Assembly (NCBI GenBank): GCA_028280635.1
Contig: JANQLM010000043.1
Location: 62,001-126,000 of the forward strand
Reading direction: 5' to 3'
Source: Halieaceae bacterium
Lineage (GTDB): Bacteria > Pseudomonadota > Gammaproteobacteria > Pseudomonadales > Halieaceae
Length of the DNA stretch: 64,000 nucleotides
Shown here: positions 1 through 9,393 of the stretch, piece by piece
How positions within the stretch are numbered: the stretch's first letter is position 1
Layout: every line of letters begins with the position of its first letter
Translations under genes and position numbers: made by a program
Notes under the pieces: generated by a model
Seen by the model: only the letters and a program-made list of their open reading frames with translations
Told to the model about the DNA's origin: nothing
Database searches by the model: none

Positions 1-432
1 GCCACGGGCCTGCTCGGCGAGGGCGTCAGCCGGCCGCACCCAGCGGTGCTCGGCGATCTCGCCCCCGTCGACCACCACATCCTGTTCTTCGTGCAGCAAC
101 CCCAAATAAAACCAGGTGGCAAAGCGCTTCTTCGCCCCCTTGGGTGTGGTCCAGTGGGAAATGTAGTGCAGGGCCTCGGCGGTTATTTCCAGGCCGGTTT
201 CCTCGCGGGTCTCACGGATAGCGGCGGCGAGCGCGGTCGCCTCTGGCTCGGCATCAAAATCCCCGTCGGCGGGATCAACCCGTCCGCCCGGGAACACCCA
301 CATGCCACCCATGTGGCGCACGTCCTGTGAACGTCGAACCATCAGCACTTCGAGCGGGGCATCGTCGCCGCGCACCAGTACCACGGTGGCCGAGGGATAG
401 GCCGGCGTTACTTCCGGGGAGTTGAATTCCAA
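1..432 (-). CDS. NUDIX hydrolase, truncated by window edge
   Basis: Reverse-strand translation from TTG (432): MEFNSPEVTPAYPSATVVLVRGDDAPLEVLMVRRSQ..GGMWVFPGGRVD..AAIRETREETGLE; Nudix-like GG..RExxEETG motif. Confidence 0.8.
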   Translation of the reverse strand, partial: MEFNSPEVTPAYPSATVVLVRGDDAPLEVLMVRRSQDVRHMGGMWVFPGGRVDPADGDFDAEPEATALAAAIRETREETGLEITAEALHYISHWTTPKGAKKRFATWFYLGLLHEEQDVVVDGGEIAEHRWVRPADALAEQARG

Positions 433-466
433 GCGCGGGCTCCTGACGGGCTGTGCACAGAGCCTA

Positions 467-1021
467 TCAGGAAGCCTCGGCGTTTAGCGAGTCGGTCGGC
501 AGGTCCAGCAGGTCGTCGTCGGACAGGCTCCGGAAATCCAGCGGCCACTCGCGGATCTTCATTTCGCCGCGGGGGGTACGCAGGGTCATAAACAGGTCGC
601 CGTACTGCATCGGCTCACCCTGGCTATTGGGCACCGCGACCTGGCCAATCTCCTCGCCACGCTTGCGGTCGCGCACGTTCATATAGCCTTCCCCGGGCTC
701 CTGCTCCCAGCGTTCCCACCACTGCATGATGGAAATCATCACCGGCAACAGGTCGCGGCCCTTCTCGGTGAGCTGGTAGGCGTAGCGACGACCACCTTCC
801 TGCAAGGGCACTTTCTCGATCACCCCGGCGTCCGTCAGCGTGCGCAGCCGCTCGGTGAGGATATTGCGGGATATTCCGAGGCTGTCACGCAGTTGCTCAA
901 AACGGCGACGGCCACCGCCCACGAAGAAATCGCGCACGATCAGCATGCTCCACCATTCGCCAATCACATCCATGGCCTGGGCCAGGGAGCACGCCATGTC
1001 ACTGAAGGATTTCTTGACCAT
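467..1021 (-). CDS. HxlR-family winged-helix transcriptional regulator
   Basis: 184 aa; CSLAQAMDVIGEWWSMLIVRDFFVGGGRRRFEQLRDSLGISRNILTERLRTLTDAGVIEK is a typical HxlR domain. Confidence 0.93.
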   Translation of the reverse strand: MVKKSFSDMACSLAQAMDVIGEWWSMLIVRDFFVGGGRRRFEQLRDSLGISRNILTERLRTLTDAGVIEKVPLQEGGRRYAYQLTEKGRDLLPVMISIMQWWERWEQEPGEGYMNVRDRKRGEEIGQVAVPNSQGEPMQYGDLFMTLRTPRGEMKIREWPLDFRSLSDDDLLDLPTDSLNAEAS

Positions 1022-1304
1022 TGTTCCCGTGTATTTCCATGTTGCCGCGGCGGCCCCATGGCCACGCGAAGTCGTCCTGCTGTACCACGCTTGTTATCTG
1101 ACAGCGATCACGCCTGATCTGGCGGCCCGCTGCCGGTGCGCATAGCGCGCACAATACCGAATTAGACTCCACTTTACAAATTAGTTGCATTATAGAACTT
1201 TGATGATATAGTTGCGTTATGGGATTAGTTGCATTTTAGAACTTTTTGCGTCTGACCAGCACCTCATCCCGGTCCATAGTGATGACTTATTGGGGGATTT
1301 ACCC

Positions 1305-1673
1305 ATGAATAAACGTGCACTTCTCAGTTTTCCCTTCCTGATCGCGGCCAGTGCGGCCACCCTGTTTTCTGCCGGTGCGGCTCGCGCCGACCTGGTACCC
1401 GATGAGCAGGCCCATCGCGCCTGCCTGGAGCGGATCGACACAGTGAACCACCGCCAGGGCCTGAGGCTTAAGGACGGCGAGACCTATGCCGCGCCACAGT
1501 CCTCCGCTGACCGCTACCGCTACTACCTGAACCTGGAATCACGCGGTGACAACCCGCAGACCTACCGGGTGGAATGCGAGGCCCGCAAGGTCGGCAAGGT
1601 GACCTACTTCGCCATTGAAGAAGGCCGCTGGCACTACCAGGCAGAACCGGCCAGCGCCGTAGCCACTCGCTAG
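1305..1673 (+). CDS. Small secreted hypothetical protein
   Basis: Start set at the ATG (1305) giving MNKRALLSFPFLIAASAATLFSAGAARA signal peptide. Confidence 0.7.
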   Translation: MNKRALLSFPFLIAASAATLFSAGAARADLVPDEQAHRACLERIDTVNHRQGLRLKDGETYAAPQSSADRYRYYLNLESRGDNPQTYRVECEARKVGKVTYFAIEEGRWHYQAEPASAVATR

Positions 1674-1745
1674 GCCTCTACGCCCGCAACCTTTCGTCCT
1701 ACCTGCCGGGGGCGGCACTGCCAAACCCGGCATTTTTACGCCCGG

Positions 1746-2213
1746 CTAGGGGAAGAAGCGCGAAATGGTGTCGACCACGCAGGCCGGGCGGTCGCTGCCT
1801 TCTATTTCCACGGTCACCCGCACCACCACCTGCACACCGCCCTTCACCTCTTCGGCGCTGATAACCTCGCCGCTGCCGCGCAGGCGGCTGCCCACCGGCA
1901 CCGGCGCGGGAAAGCGCACCTTTTCGCAACCGTAGTTCACGCCCATGGACGTGTTCTCGACCGTGAGCAGGTCCGGCAGGAACAGGTTGGCCAGCGACAG
2001 GGTCAGGTAGCCGTGGGCGATGGTAGCGCCGAAGGGCCCATCTTTGGCCCGCTCGGGGTCCACGTGGATCCACTGGTGATCACCGGTGGCCTCGGCGAAC
2101 TGGTTGATGCGCTCCTGGGTGATCTCCAGCCAGTCGCTGGGGCCCAGGGTGGTTCCGGGGGCCGCGAGCAGTGCGGCCGGGTTTTCATAGACTGTGCTCA
2201 CGCGCACCTCCAT
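1746..2213 (-). CDS. MaoC-family dehydratase / R-specific enoyl-CoA hydratase-like
   Basis: 155 aa; ..NQFAEATGDHQWIHVDPERAKDGPFGATIAHGYLTLSL.. hot-dog hydratase signature. Confidence 0.93.
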   Translation of the reverse strand: MEVRVSTVYENPAALLAAPGTTLGPSDWLEITQERINQFAEATGDHQWIHVDPERAKDGPFGATIAHGYLTLSLANLFLPDLLTVENTSMGVNYGCEKVRFPAPVPVGSRLRGSGEVISAEEVKGGVQVVVRVTVEIEGSDRPACVVDTISRFFP

Positions 2214-2388
2214 CGCAGTTAAGTTATTAATTTAGCTGGTTTTTTAATAGCAGTGCAGCTACACACCCCAGCCCATCTCGGACGGTACAGATAGTCAATC
2301 ACGAGTACTGTTTAGTGCTGCCGGAAGTCAGCGCCAGCCTGCTCAGAACAAATTTTTCTAAAAATCGGCTTGCGCCAGCCTGCTGATG

Positions 2389-2414
2389 TAGTGTTATAGT
2401 TTCGTATAACACTA
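2389..2414. promoter_or_regulatory. Perfect 10-bp inverted repeat upstream of RND operon (candidate operator)
   Basis: TAGTGTTATA-GTTTCG-TATAACACTA, 20 bp before ATG 2435. Confidence 0.55.
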
Positions 2415-2434
2415 AACAAACCTTAACAAACGCC

Positions 2435-5400
2435 ATGCCATCGCCGGACTTCAGTAAACCACACTACCTGGTCGATACCTTCACCCGTCATCGGCTGGCC
2501 TCCAACCTGCTGATGATCATGCTGATCCTGGCGGGCATCTGGGGCATTCGCCAGCTCACTGTGCAGCTCAACCCGACCCAGGACAATCACGAGGTCAGCG
2601 TGGAGGTGGTGTGGCCGGGCGCCAGCGCCGAGGACGTGGAACGGCTTGTCACCCAGCCCATCGAGTACCAGTTGCGCTCACTGACCCGCCTCAACAAGCT
2701 CACGTCCTCCACCGCCGATGGCAGCACCACGGTGGAGGTGGGCTTCGACAAGGGCACCGACATGATTGAGGCCCTGGACCGGGTCAAACAGGCCGTGGCC
2801 CAGGTGCGCGACCTGCCGGTGGATATTGAGCCGCCGATCATCCAGCGCGTGCAGTGGCTGGACACGATCGCCGCGATCCTGATTTCCAGCGAGGGCAGCG
2901 TGGAAGAACTGGTGCCTATTGCCCGCGAGATTGAACGCGATCTACTGGCTCGCGGCGTCGACAAGGTGGAGTTTCGCGGCGTACCGGAAGAAGAGATTGC
3001 CATCCAGGTCGATAGCAAGACCCTGTTTGAGCTAGGTGTTCCCCTGTCGGCCATCGCCGCCAGCGTTCTTGACTCCAGCACCGACGTGCCGGCCGGGAAC
3101 GCGGGCGGTGGCCAACTCCAGCGTAAGCTGCGCAGCCTGGATCAGCGCCGCACCGCCGAGGAGTTTGAGCAACTGCCGGTGCGCTTCAGTGACGAGGGCG
3201 CGCTGCTGCGCCTCGGCGACGTGGCAGATGTGGAACGGCGCCAGAAAGACGACCAGCGCATGGTGCAGTATGAAAGCCGCCCCGCCATCATGATTCGCCT
3301 GCGCCGTGGCATCGGCTCCGACACCCTCGACGCCGCCGATATCCTGTATGCCTGGGAAGCGGACAATGCCCAGGCCCTGGCCGAGCGCGGCGTAAAAGCC
3401 ACCATCTGGCTGGAAGCCTGGCGCTTCGCCTACAACCAGATTTCCCTGGTGTTCATGAATGGGATCGGCGGCCTGCTGCTGGTGATCGGTACCCTGTTCC
3501 TGTTCCTCAACGGCCGGGCGGCCTTCTGGGTCACGGTCGGTATCCCGGTGTCTTTCCTGGGGGCGCTGGCGGTGTTTTACGGCTTCGGCGGTAGCATCAA
3601 CTTCATCAGTATGATTGGCGTGGTGATGGCGCTGGGTATTGTGGTGGACGACGCCATCGTGGTGGGCGAACACTCCCTGGCCCTATACCAGAAGGGCCAC
3701 GGACCCGTGGACTCTGCCGCCCAGGGCGCCCAGCGCATGTTCGCGCCCGTGATGGCCTCGTCGCTGACCACCCTGGCCGCCTTCATACCGCTGCTGGCCA
3801 TCAACGAACCTTTTATTCGCGAGATTCCGCTGCTGATGGTGTGCGTGATCATCGCCTCCCTGGTGGAATGCTTCCTGATTATGCCCGGCCACCTGCGCCA
3901 CAGCTTCAGCGCCATGGAGCACGAAGAGCCCTCGCGCCTGCGGCGCGGGTTTGACAGCCGCTTCGACCACTTTCGCCAGAATCTCTACCTGCCGACGCTG
4001 CGCACCGCACTCGGGAACCGCCGCTCGGTGCTGGCCATCGCCTTGTTCGGCTTTCTGATCGCCATCAGCCTGCTGGCCACTGGCCGCGTGAAGCCGGACC
4101 TCAACGTCAATATCGACTTCGAGTTTGCCGACGCCTACATGCAATTCGCCGCCGGCACCACGGAATACCAGCAGGACGAGTGGCTGAAGACCATGGCCCA
4201 GGCCGCGGAGGAAACCGACCGCGAGCTGGGTGGCGGCCTGATCGTGACCCACGTGATCAACCGCAACTACGCCTACCTCGACGAGTCTCCCAAGCAGGGC
4301 AGCCAGTACGCCACCCTGTGGGTAGAGCTAATCTCACCCGAGCAGCGCAAGGTTACCCTGGATGAGTTCATCTCTGCCTGGCAGGCGCGCCTGCCGGAAA
4401 ACCCCTACGTGGAACGCCTGCGCATCGGCTCCGGAGACGGCAACTGGCCGGACGTGCAGCTCTACTTCTCCGGCGACAATACCCAGGAGCTGAAAGCCGC
4501 CGCCGAGGAACTGGCCGGCAAGCTGGCCACCTACCCCGGCGTGCTCAGTGCCTACGACGACCTGCCCTACGGCAAGGAACAGTGGATCATCAACCTGAAC
4601 ACCGAAGGCCGCAGCCTGGGCCTGACCAGCGCCGAGGTAGGCCGCCAGCTACGGGCCGCCTTCGAGAGCCACCGGGTGCAGCTTTTTACGGAAAACGACG
4701 CCGAACTGGAGGTGAACGTCAGCCTGCCGGAGGAAGAGCGCAACCGGCTGGATACCCTGTACAGCCTGCCGATCACTACTCCCTCCGGTGAAGTGATGCC
4801 GCTGCCGGCGGTGGCCGATGTCAGCAGCCGCCGCGGCATCGACCGCATCCAGCACCGGGATGCCAGGAAGGCGGTGAACGTGTACGCCTACGTGGACAAG
4901 AAGATCAATACCTCCATGGCCATCATCGAGGACCTGGAGAAGTCGGTGATCCCCGGTATCCTGCAGAAATACGACGTCAGCTACGGCCTGGGGGAAGGTT
5001 CGGCGGAAGAAGCCAAGATCCTCGGCGACATGATGCTGGGAGCGGTGATCGGCCTGCTGCTGATCTACCTGATTCTGGCCTGGATCTTCGCCTCCTGGAG
5101 CTGGCCGCTGGCGGTCATGGCGGCCATCCCCCTGGGCCTCACCGGCGCTCTGGGCGGCCTCTACCTGCTGGGGCTGAACCTCGGCGCCCTGGCCATCATG
5201 GGCGTGTTTACCCTGACCGGGGTGATTGTGAATGACTCCATCATCCTGATCACTTCCTACCGGGAAGCTCGCGAGCGCGGCCTGGATGCCCATGCCGCGC
5301 TGGAAGAAGCCTGCAGCCAGCGCCTGCGCCCGGTGATCCTGACGTCACTCACCACCACCTTTGGCCTGGGCCCGCTGATGCTGGAAAGCTCGCCCATGGG

Positions 5401-5557
5401 CGAAGTGATGGTGCCGCTGGCCGTAGTGATCTGCTTTGGCCTGCTCTACGGCACCACCCTGATCCTGTTTGTTATTCCCACCATCCTGTCTGTACTGGAG
5501 CAACTGGCTCCGATGCGTCGCGAAGGAGTTCACGATGAAGTTCAATATGCGTCTTAA
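2435..5557 (+). CDS. RND efflux transporter permease
   Basis: 1040 aa; RND repeats, TM4 GIVVDDAIVVGEH and duplicated NDSIILI region. Confidence 0.96.
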   Translation: MPSPDFSKPHYLVDTFTRHRLASNLLMIMLILAGIWGIRQLTVQLNPTQDNHEVSVEVVWPGASAEDVERLVTQPIEYQLRSLTRLNKLTSSTADGSTTVEVGFDKGTDMIEALDRVKQAVAQVRDLPVDIEPPIIQRVQWLDTIAAILISSEGSVEELVPIAREIERDLLARGVDKVEFRGVPEEEIAIQVDSKTLFELGVPLSAIAASVLDSSTDVPAGNAGGGQLQRKLRSLDQRRTAEEFEQLPVRFSDEGALLRLGDVADVERRQKDDQRMVQYESRPAIMIRLRRGIGSDTLDAADILYAWEADNAQALAERGVKATIWLEAWRFAYNQISLVFMNGIGGLLLVIGTLFLFLNGRAAFWVTVGIPVSFLGALAVFYGFGGSINFISMIGVVMALGIVVDDAIVVGEHSLALYQKGHGPVDSAAQGAQRMFAPVMASSLTTLAAFIPLLAINEPFIREIPLLMVCVIIASLVECFLIMPGHLRHSFSAMEHEEPSRLRRGFDSRFDHFRQNLYLPTLRTALGNRRSVLAIALFGFLIAISLLATGRVKPDLNVNIDFEFADAYMQFAAGTTEYQQDEWLKTMAQAAEETDRELGGGLIVTHVINRNYAYLDESPKQGSQYATLWVELISPEQRKVTLDEFISAWQARLPENPYVERLRIGSGDGNWPDVQLYFSGDNTQELKAAAEELAGKLATYPGVLSAYDDLPYGKEQWIINLNTEGRSLGLTSAEVGRQLRAAFESHRVQLFTENDAELEVNVSLPEEERNRLDTLYSLPITTPSGEVMPLPAVADVSSRRGIDRIQHRDARKAVNVYAYVDKKINTSMAIIEDLEKSVIPGILQKYDVSYGLGEGSAEEAKILGDMMLGAVIGLLLIYLILAWIFASWSWPLAVMAAIPLGLTGALGGLYLLGLNLGALAIMGVFTLTGVIVNDSIILITSYREARERGLDAHAALEEACSQRLRPVILTSLTTTFGLGPLMLESSPMGEVMVPLAVVICFGLLYGTTLILFVIPTILSVLEQLAPMRREGVHDEVQYAS

Positions 5558-6791
5558 AAAGCCCTCACGGAAGAACCGTGCGCTGCTGATCGTGGCGGCG
5601 GTGGGGCTGGCGACCACCGGTACCCTGATGGCCACCGCCCCCAACCACGATGCCAATGAGGTGGAGGAAAAGGTCTACCCGGTCACCACCATGCCGGCGG
5701 TGGAAGAAAACCTGGCCCCGGAGCTGCGCCTGTTCGGCCGGGTGGAAACCCCCCGCCACGCCCAACTCACCGCCGCGGTGACCGCCACGGTGAATTCACT
5801 GAACGTCAGCGAAGGCCAGTTGGTGGACAAAGGCGAAGTGCTCATGGCCCTGGACGACGCCGACGAAGAGCTGCGCTTCAAGCAGCGCCAGGCCGACGCC
5901 GCCGAAGCCCGCGCCGCGGTGGACACCCTGCGCCGCCAGCACGAGGTGGACAAGGAAGTGCTCAAGCACATGCAGGAACTGCATGAGCTGACCCTGGCCA
6001 AGCGCAAGCGCCTGGAGAAACTGGAGCAGCAGAACCTGGTGGCCACCGAGCAGTTGGAAGACACCCGCGCCGCAGTAGCGCGCCAGGCCATCCAGCTCGC
6101 GGAGCAAAAGCTCAAGGTGGACAACTACCCGCAACGACTCACCACCGTGGAGGCCGCGCTGGAACGCGCCGAGGCTCTGCTTGCAGAACAGGAGCTGCGC
6201 TTGTCGCGGACCCTCGTGACCGCCCCCTTTCGCGGCCGTGTTTCGCGCATTGAAGCGTCCCCGGGAGACCGTGTGCGTGAGGGAGAAATACTGCTGGAGA
6301 TATACGATACCGCGGCCCTCCAGGTCCGGGTCACCCTTCCAGGCTCCTCGGTAAACCCGATCAAGCAGGCCATGGCCCGCGGCGAGACCATTCATGCCCG
6401 CCTCGATGACGGCAGCTTCCGCGCCATAGAGCTGGACCAGCTGGCAGCGGAAGTGAGCAGCGGACGCTCCGGGGTGGACGGCCTGTTCCGGGTCGGCAGT
6501 GATGAGAGTCTCGAGATCGGCAAGGCCGTGGATATCACCGTGGTGATGCCGGTGCTGGAGCAGGTCACCGGCGTGCCGGTGCAAAGCCTGTACGGCGACG
6601 ATCGCATCTACACCGTGGTAGATGGTCGCCTGAAAGGCGTGCAGGTGCGCACCCTCGGGCGCCGGTTGGACAACAGCGGCCAGATACAGCTTTTGATTCG
6701 CCCGGAGCACAACGGCCTGAAAGGCGACGTGCTCACCACCAGCCTGCCACAGGCCAGCACCGGCCTGAAGGTCAACGTCGTTAACAGCTAG
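5535..6791 (+). CDS. RND periplasmic adaptor (HlyD/MFP family)
   Basis: Start ATG 5535 with AAGGAG upstream; lipoyl halves and coiled coil; overlaps permease end by 23 bp. Confidence 0.92.
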   Translation: MKFNMRLKKPSRKNRALLIVAAVGLATTGTLMATAPNHDANEVEEKVYPVTTMPAVEENLAPELRLFGRVETPRHAQLTAAVTATVNSLNVSEGQLVDKGEVLMALDDADEELRFKQRQADAAEARAAVDTLRRQHEVDKEVLKHMQELHELTLAKRKRLEKLEQQNLVATEQLEDTRAAVARQAIQLAEQKLKVDNYPQRLTTVEAALERAEALLAEQELRLSRTLVTAPFRGRVSRIEASPGDRVREGEILLEIYDTAALQVRVTLPGSSVNPIKQAMARGETIHARLDDGSFRAIELDQLAAEVSSGRSGVDGLFRVGSDESLEIGKAVDITVVMPVLEQVTGVPVQSLYGDDRIYTVVDGRLKGVQVRTLGRRLDNSGQIQLLIRPEHNGLKGDVLTTSLPQASTGLKVNVVNS

Positions 6792-7015
6792 CCGCCAATC
6801 CCCGCCGTTTTATCAGGCGGGCAGGCCTTGCCGGTGATCCCCCTCACTGGTTGGGGTTCCCCTGCCCGCCTTCCTTCTGCCTGCACCATGGTCCGGCCCG
6901 ACACATCTAGGTAAAAAACCGGGACAAAGCACCCCGTTTTGCCCACGAATGCTGAATTTTGGGCTACCTTATGCAGCAGCAATCTTGCACTCAAAAAAGA
7001 AAATAAGGGGTAACC

Positions 7016-7837
7016 ATGCCGGAAAATATCGACATCCAGGCGCTGTTCAACGACTACGTGCTGCCCTGGGGCATCAACATCGGCCTTGCGCTGATCATCT
7101 TCATCCTTGGTCGCATGGTGGTGTCCGCGGTGGTGGGCCTGGTGCGCAAACTGATGATTCGCGGCGGCATAGACGAGATGCTGGTGGGTTTCGTGACCTC
7201 CATCCTGCGCTGGGTGCTGTTGCTGTTCGTGATTGTCGCGGCCCTCGACCAGCTCGGCGTCAACACCACGTCACTGGTTGCCCTGCTGGGTGCCGCCGGC
7301 CTGGCCATCGGCCTGTCGCTGCAGAGCTCGCTGTCCAACTTTGCCGCCGGCGTGATGTTAATCGTGTTCCGCCCCTTCCAGAAGGGTGACTTCGTGGACA
7401 TCGCCGGCACCACCGGCGCCGTGGAAGCCATCGGTATTTTCACCACCACCCTGGTCACCCCTGACAACAAGGTGACCATCGTGCCCAACGGCGGCATCTA
7501 CGCCAGCACGATTACCAACTTCTCGGCCCGCGATACGCGCCGGGTGGATATGGTGTTTGGGGTGTCCTACGAGGACGACATCCGCGTGGTGCGCAAGACC
7601 CTCGAGGACATCATCGCCGCCGACGACCGGGTGCTGGCCGACCCCGCCCCTACGATCGAGGTGGGCGAGCTTGCGGATTCCAGCGTGAACTTCATCGTTC
7701 GCCCCTGGGTAAAGTCCTCCGACTACTGGCAGGTGCTGTGGGACACCCACGCGACGGTCAAACTGCGCTTTGACGAGGCCGGCATTTCCATCCCCTACCC
7801 ACAGATGGACGTGCACTTCGACAAGAGCGACGACTAA
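7016..7837 (+). CDS. MscS-type mechanosensitive ion channel
   Basis: 273 aa; LGAAGLAIGLSLQSSLSNFAAGVMLIVFRPFQKGDFVDIAGTTGAVEAIGIFTTTL..PNGGIY. Confidence 0.95.
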   Translation: MPENIDIQALFNDYVLPWGINIGLALIIFILGRMVVSAVVGLVRKLMIRGGIDEMLVGFVTSILRWVLLLFVIVAALDQLGVNTTSLVALLGAAGLAIGLSLQSSLSNFAAGVMLIVFRPFQKGDFVDIAGTTGAVEAIGIFTTTLVTPDNKVTIVPNGGIYASTITNFSARDTRRVDMVFGVSYEDDIRVVRKTLEDIIAADDRVLADPAPTIEVGELADSSVNFIVRPWVKSSDYWQVLWDTHATVKLRFDEAGISIPYPQMDVHFDKSDD

Positions 7838-7841
7838 GCGC

Positions 7842-7869
7842 GGCGCGGCCGCAGCACGGCGGCCGCGCC
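7842..7869. terminator. Strong GC hairpin after MscS gene, possible terminator
   Basis: GGCGCGGCCGC-AGCACG-GCGGCCGCGCC inverted repeat just after stop; no clear T-tract. Confidence 0.4.
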
Positions 7870-8094
7870 CTCCTTGCGAGGGCGGGCGGACAGGCCCACC
7901 CTTTGACCCAGTTCACGCATTTACAAACCTTTAGTCTTATTACCCAAATTTAATCTCTCACGGGCCGCGAGACGTAATAAAATCAACGTCTTGCAGATCA
8001 TTGCGCGCCCGCGTCTCCCGACTGAACAGAGTTTCGGGCCGGTGAGGCTCGAAAACAGGAATTTGGAAAAGGGCTGATAGAAAGGGCTGGAGCT

Positions 8095-9393
8095 GTGTCG
8101 AGATTGTCCCTGAAAAACTTCACGCCGGTGCTGCTGGTAGCAGCCTCACTGGCTATTGCTGTGCTGCTGGTGGTGAGCCGCCCCCAATCGGTGATCGAAC
8201 CGGCCCGCGCCATTGTGCCCACGGTGGACGTGGCGGAGGTGGTGCTGCAGGACCTGCGCATCCCGGTGCAGGCCCAGGGCACTGTCACCCCGCACCGTGA
8301 TACCACCCTGGTGGCGGAAGTCAGCGGCCGTATTACCGAGGTATCACCCAATTACAATGCCGGTGGCTATGTGACCAAAGGCGATGTGCTGGCGCGCATT
8401 GATGACCGCGACTACCAGGCCGCCTTGCTGCGTGCCCGCGCCGAGGTGGCAACCGCCGAGGCCAACCTGGCCCAGGAAAAGGGCCGTGCCGAAGTGGCAC
8501 GCCGCGAGTGGGAAAAGCTCGACAACCGCGGCTCCCGCAGTGCCGATGCCCGCGACCTGTACCTGCGCAAGCCGCAGCTCGAGCAGGCGGAATCCCAACT
8601 GCTGTCCGCCCAGGCCGACCTGCGCAAGGCCGAGGATGACCTGGAGCGCACTGCCATTCGCGCGCCCTACGACGCCCTGATCCAGGAAAAGCACTCCGAC
8701 CTGGGCAAGTTCGTCGCACCCGGCACCAGCATCGCCCGGGTATTCGCGGTGGATTACGCTGAGGTACGGCTGGCCATTCCCCAGGGCCGGCTCAACTATC
8801 TGGAACTGCCCGGTGTTGCCGGCTTTGACCAGGAGCAGGCGCCGCCGGTCGACCTCTACACCGATATCGGCGGTACCGTGACGCACTGGACCGCGCGCCT
8901 GGACCGCACCGAGGCGGCCCTGGATGAACGCTCCCGTGTGCTGTTTGCAGTGGCGCGGATTGACGACCCCTACGCCCTCGGCGTGGGCAACCACACGCCC
9001 CTGCGGGTCGGCACCTTCGTAAAAGCCAACGTGATCGGCAGGGTCATGAACGACCTGGTGGTGCTGCCGCGCTACGTGGTGCGGGCCGGCAACCTGGTGT
9101 GGGTGGTGGACGAGCAGAACACCCTGCGCAACCGCCAGGTCACCACCCTGCGCACCGGCGGCGATGAGATCTACGTCAGTGGCGGCCTGCAGGACGGCGA
9201 CCTGGTATCGCTGACGCTGCTGGGTGACGCCCTGCCTGGCATGGAAGTGACCATCGGCGAGCGCAACAGCACCCGCCGCCAGGAGGCGTTGATGGAAGCG
9301 GCCGGCACGGCCCCCGAACCCCCCGCCGCCACCCCCGACCAGAGCTCGGCGCAGCCCGATAGCAAGCGGGCCGACCAGCCGGCGGCAGCATGA
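8095..9393 (+). CDS. RND periplasmic adaptor (HlyD/MFP family)
   Basis: 432 aa from GTG; N-terminal TM, lipoyl halves, coiled coil, beta-barrel. Confidence 0.92.
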   Translation: MSRLSLKNFTPVLLVAASLAIAVLLVVSRPQSVIEPARAIVPTVDVAEVVLQDLRIPVQAQGTVTPHRDTTLVAEVSGRITEVSPNYNAGGYVTKGDVLARIDDRDYQAALLRARAEVATAEANLAQEKGRAEVARREWEKLDNRGSRSADARDLYLRKPQLEQAESQLLSAQADLRKAEDDLERTAIRAPYDALIQEKHSDLGKFVAPGTSIARVFAVDYAEVRLAIPQGRLNYLELPGVAGFDQEQAPPVDLYTDIGGTVTHWTARLDRTEAALDERSRVLFAVARIDDPYALGVGNHTPLRVGTFVKANVIGRVMNDLVVLPRYVVRAGNLVWVVDEQNTLRNRQVTTLRTGGDEIYVSGGLQDGDLVSLTLLGDALPGMEVTIGERNSTRRQEALMEAAGTAPEPPAATPDQSSAQPDSKRADQPAAA

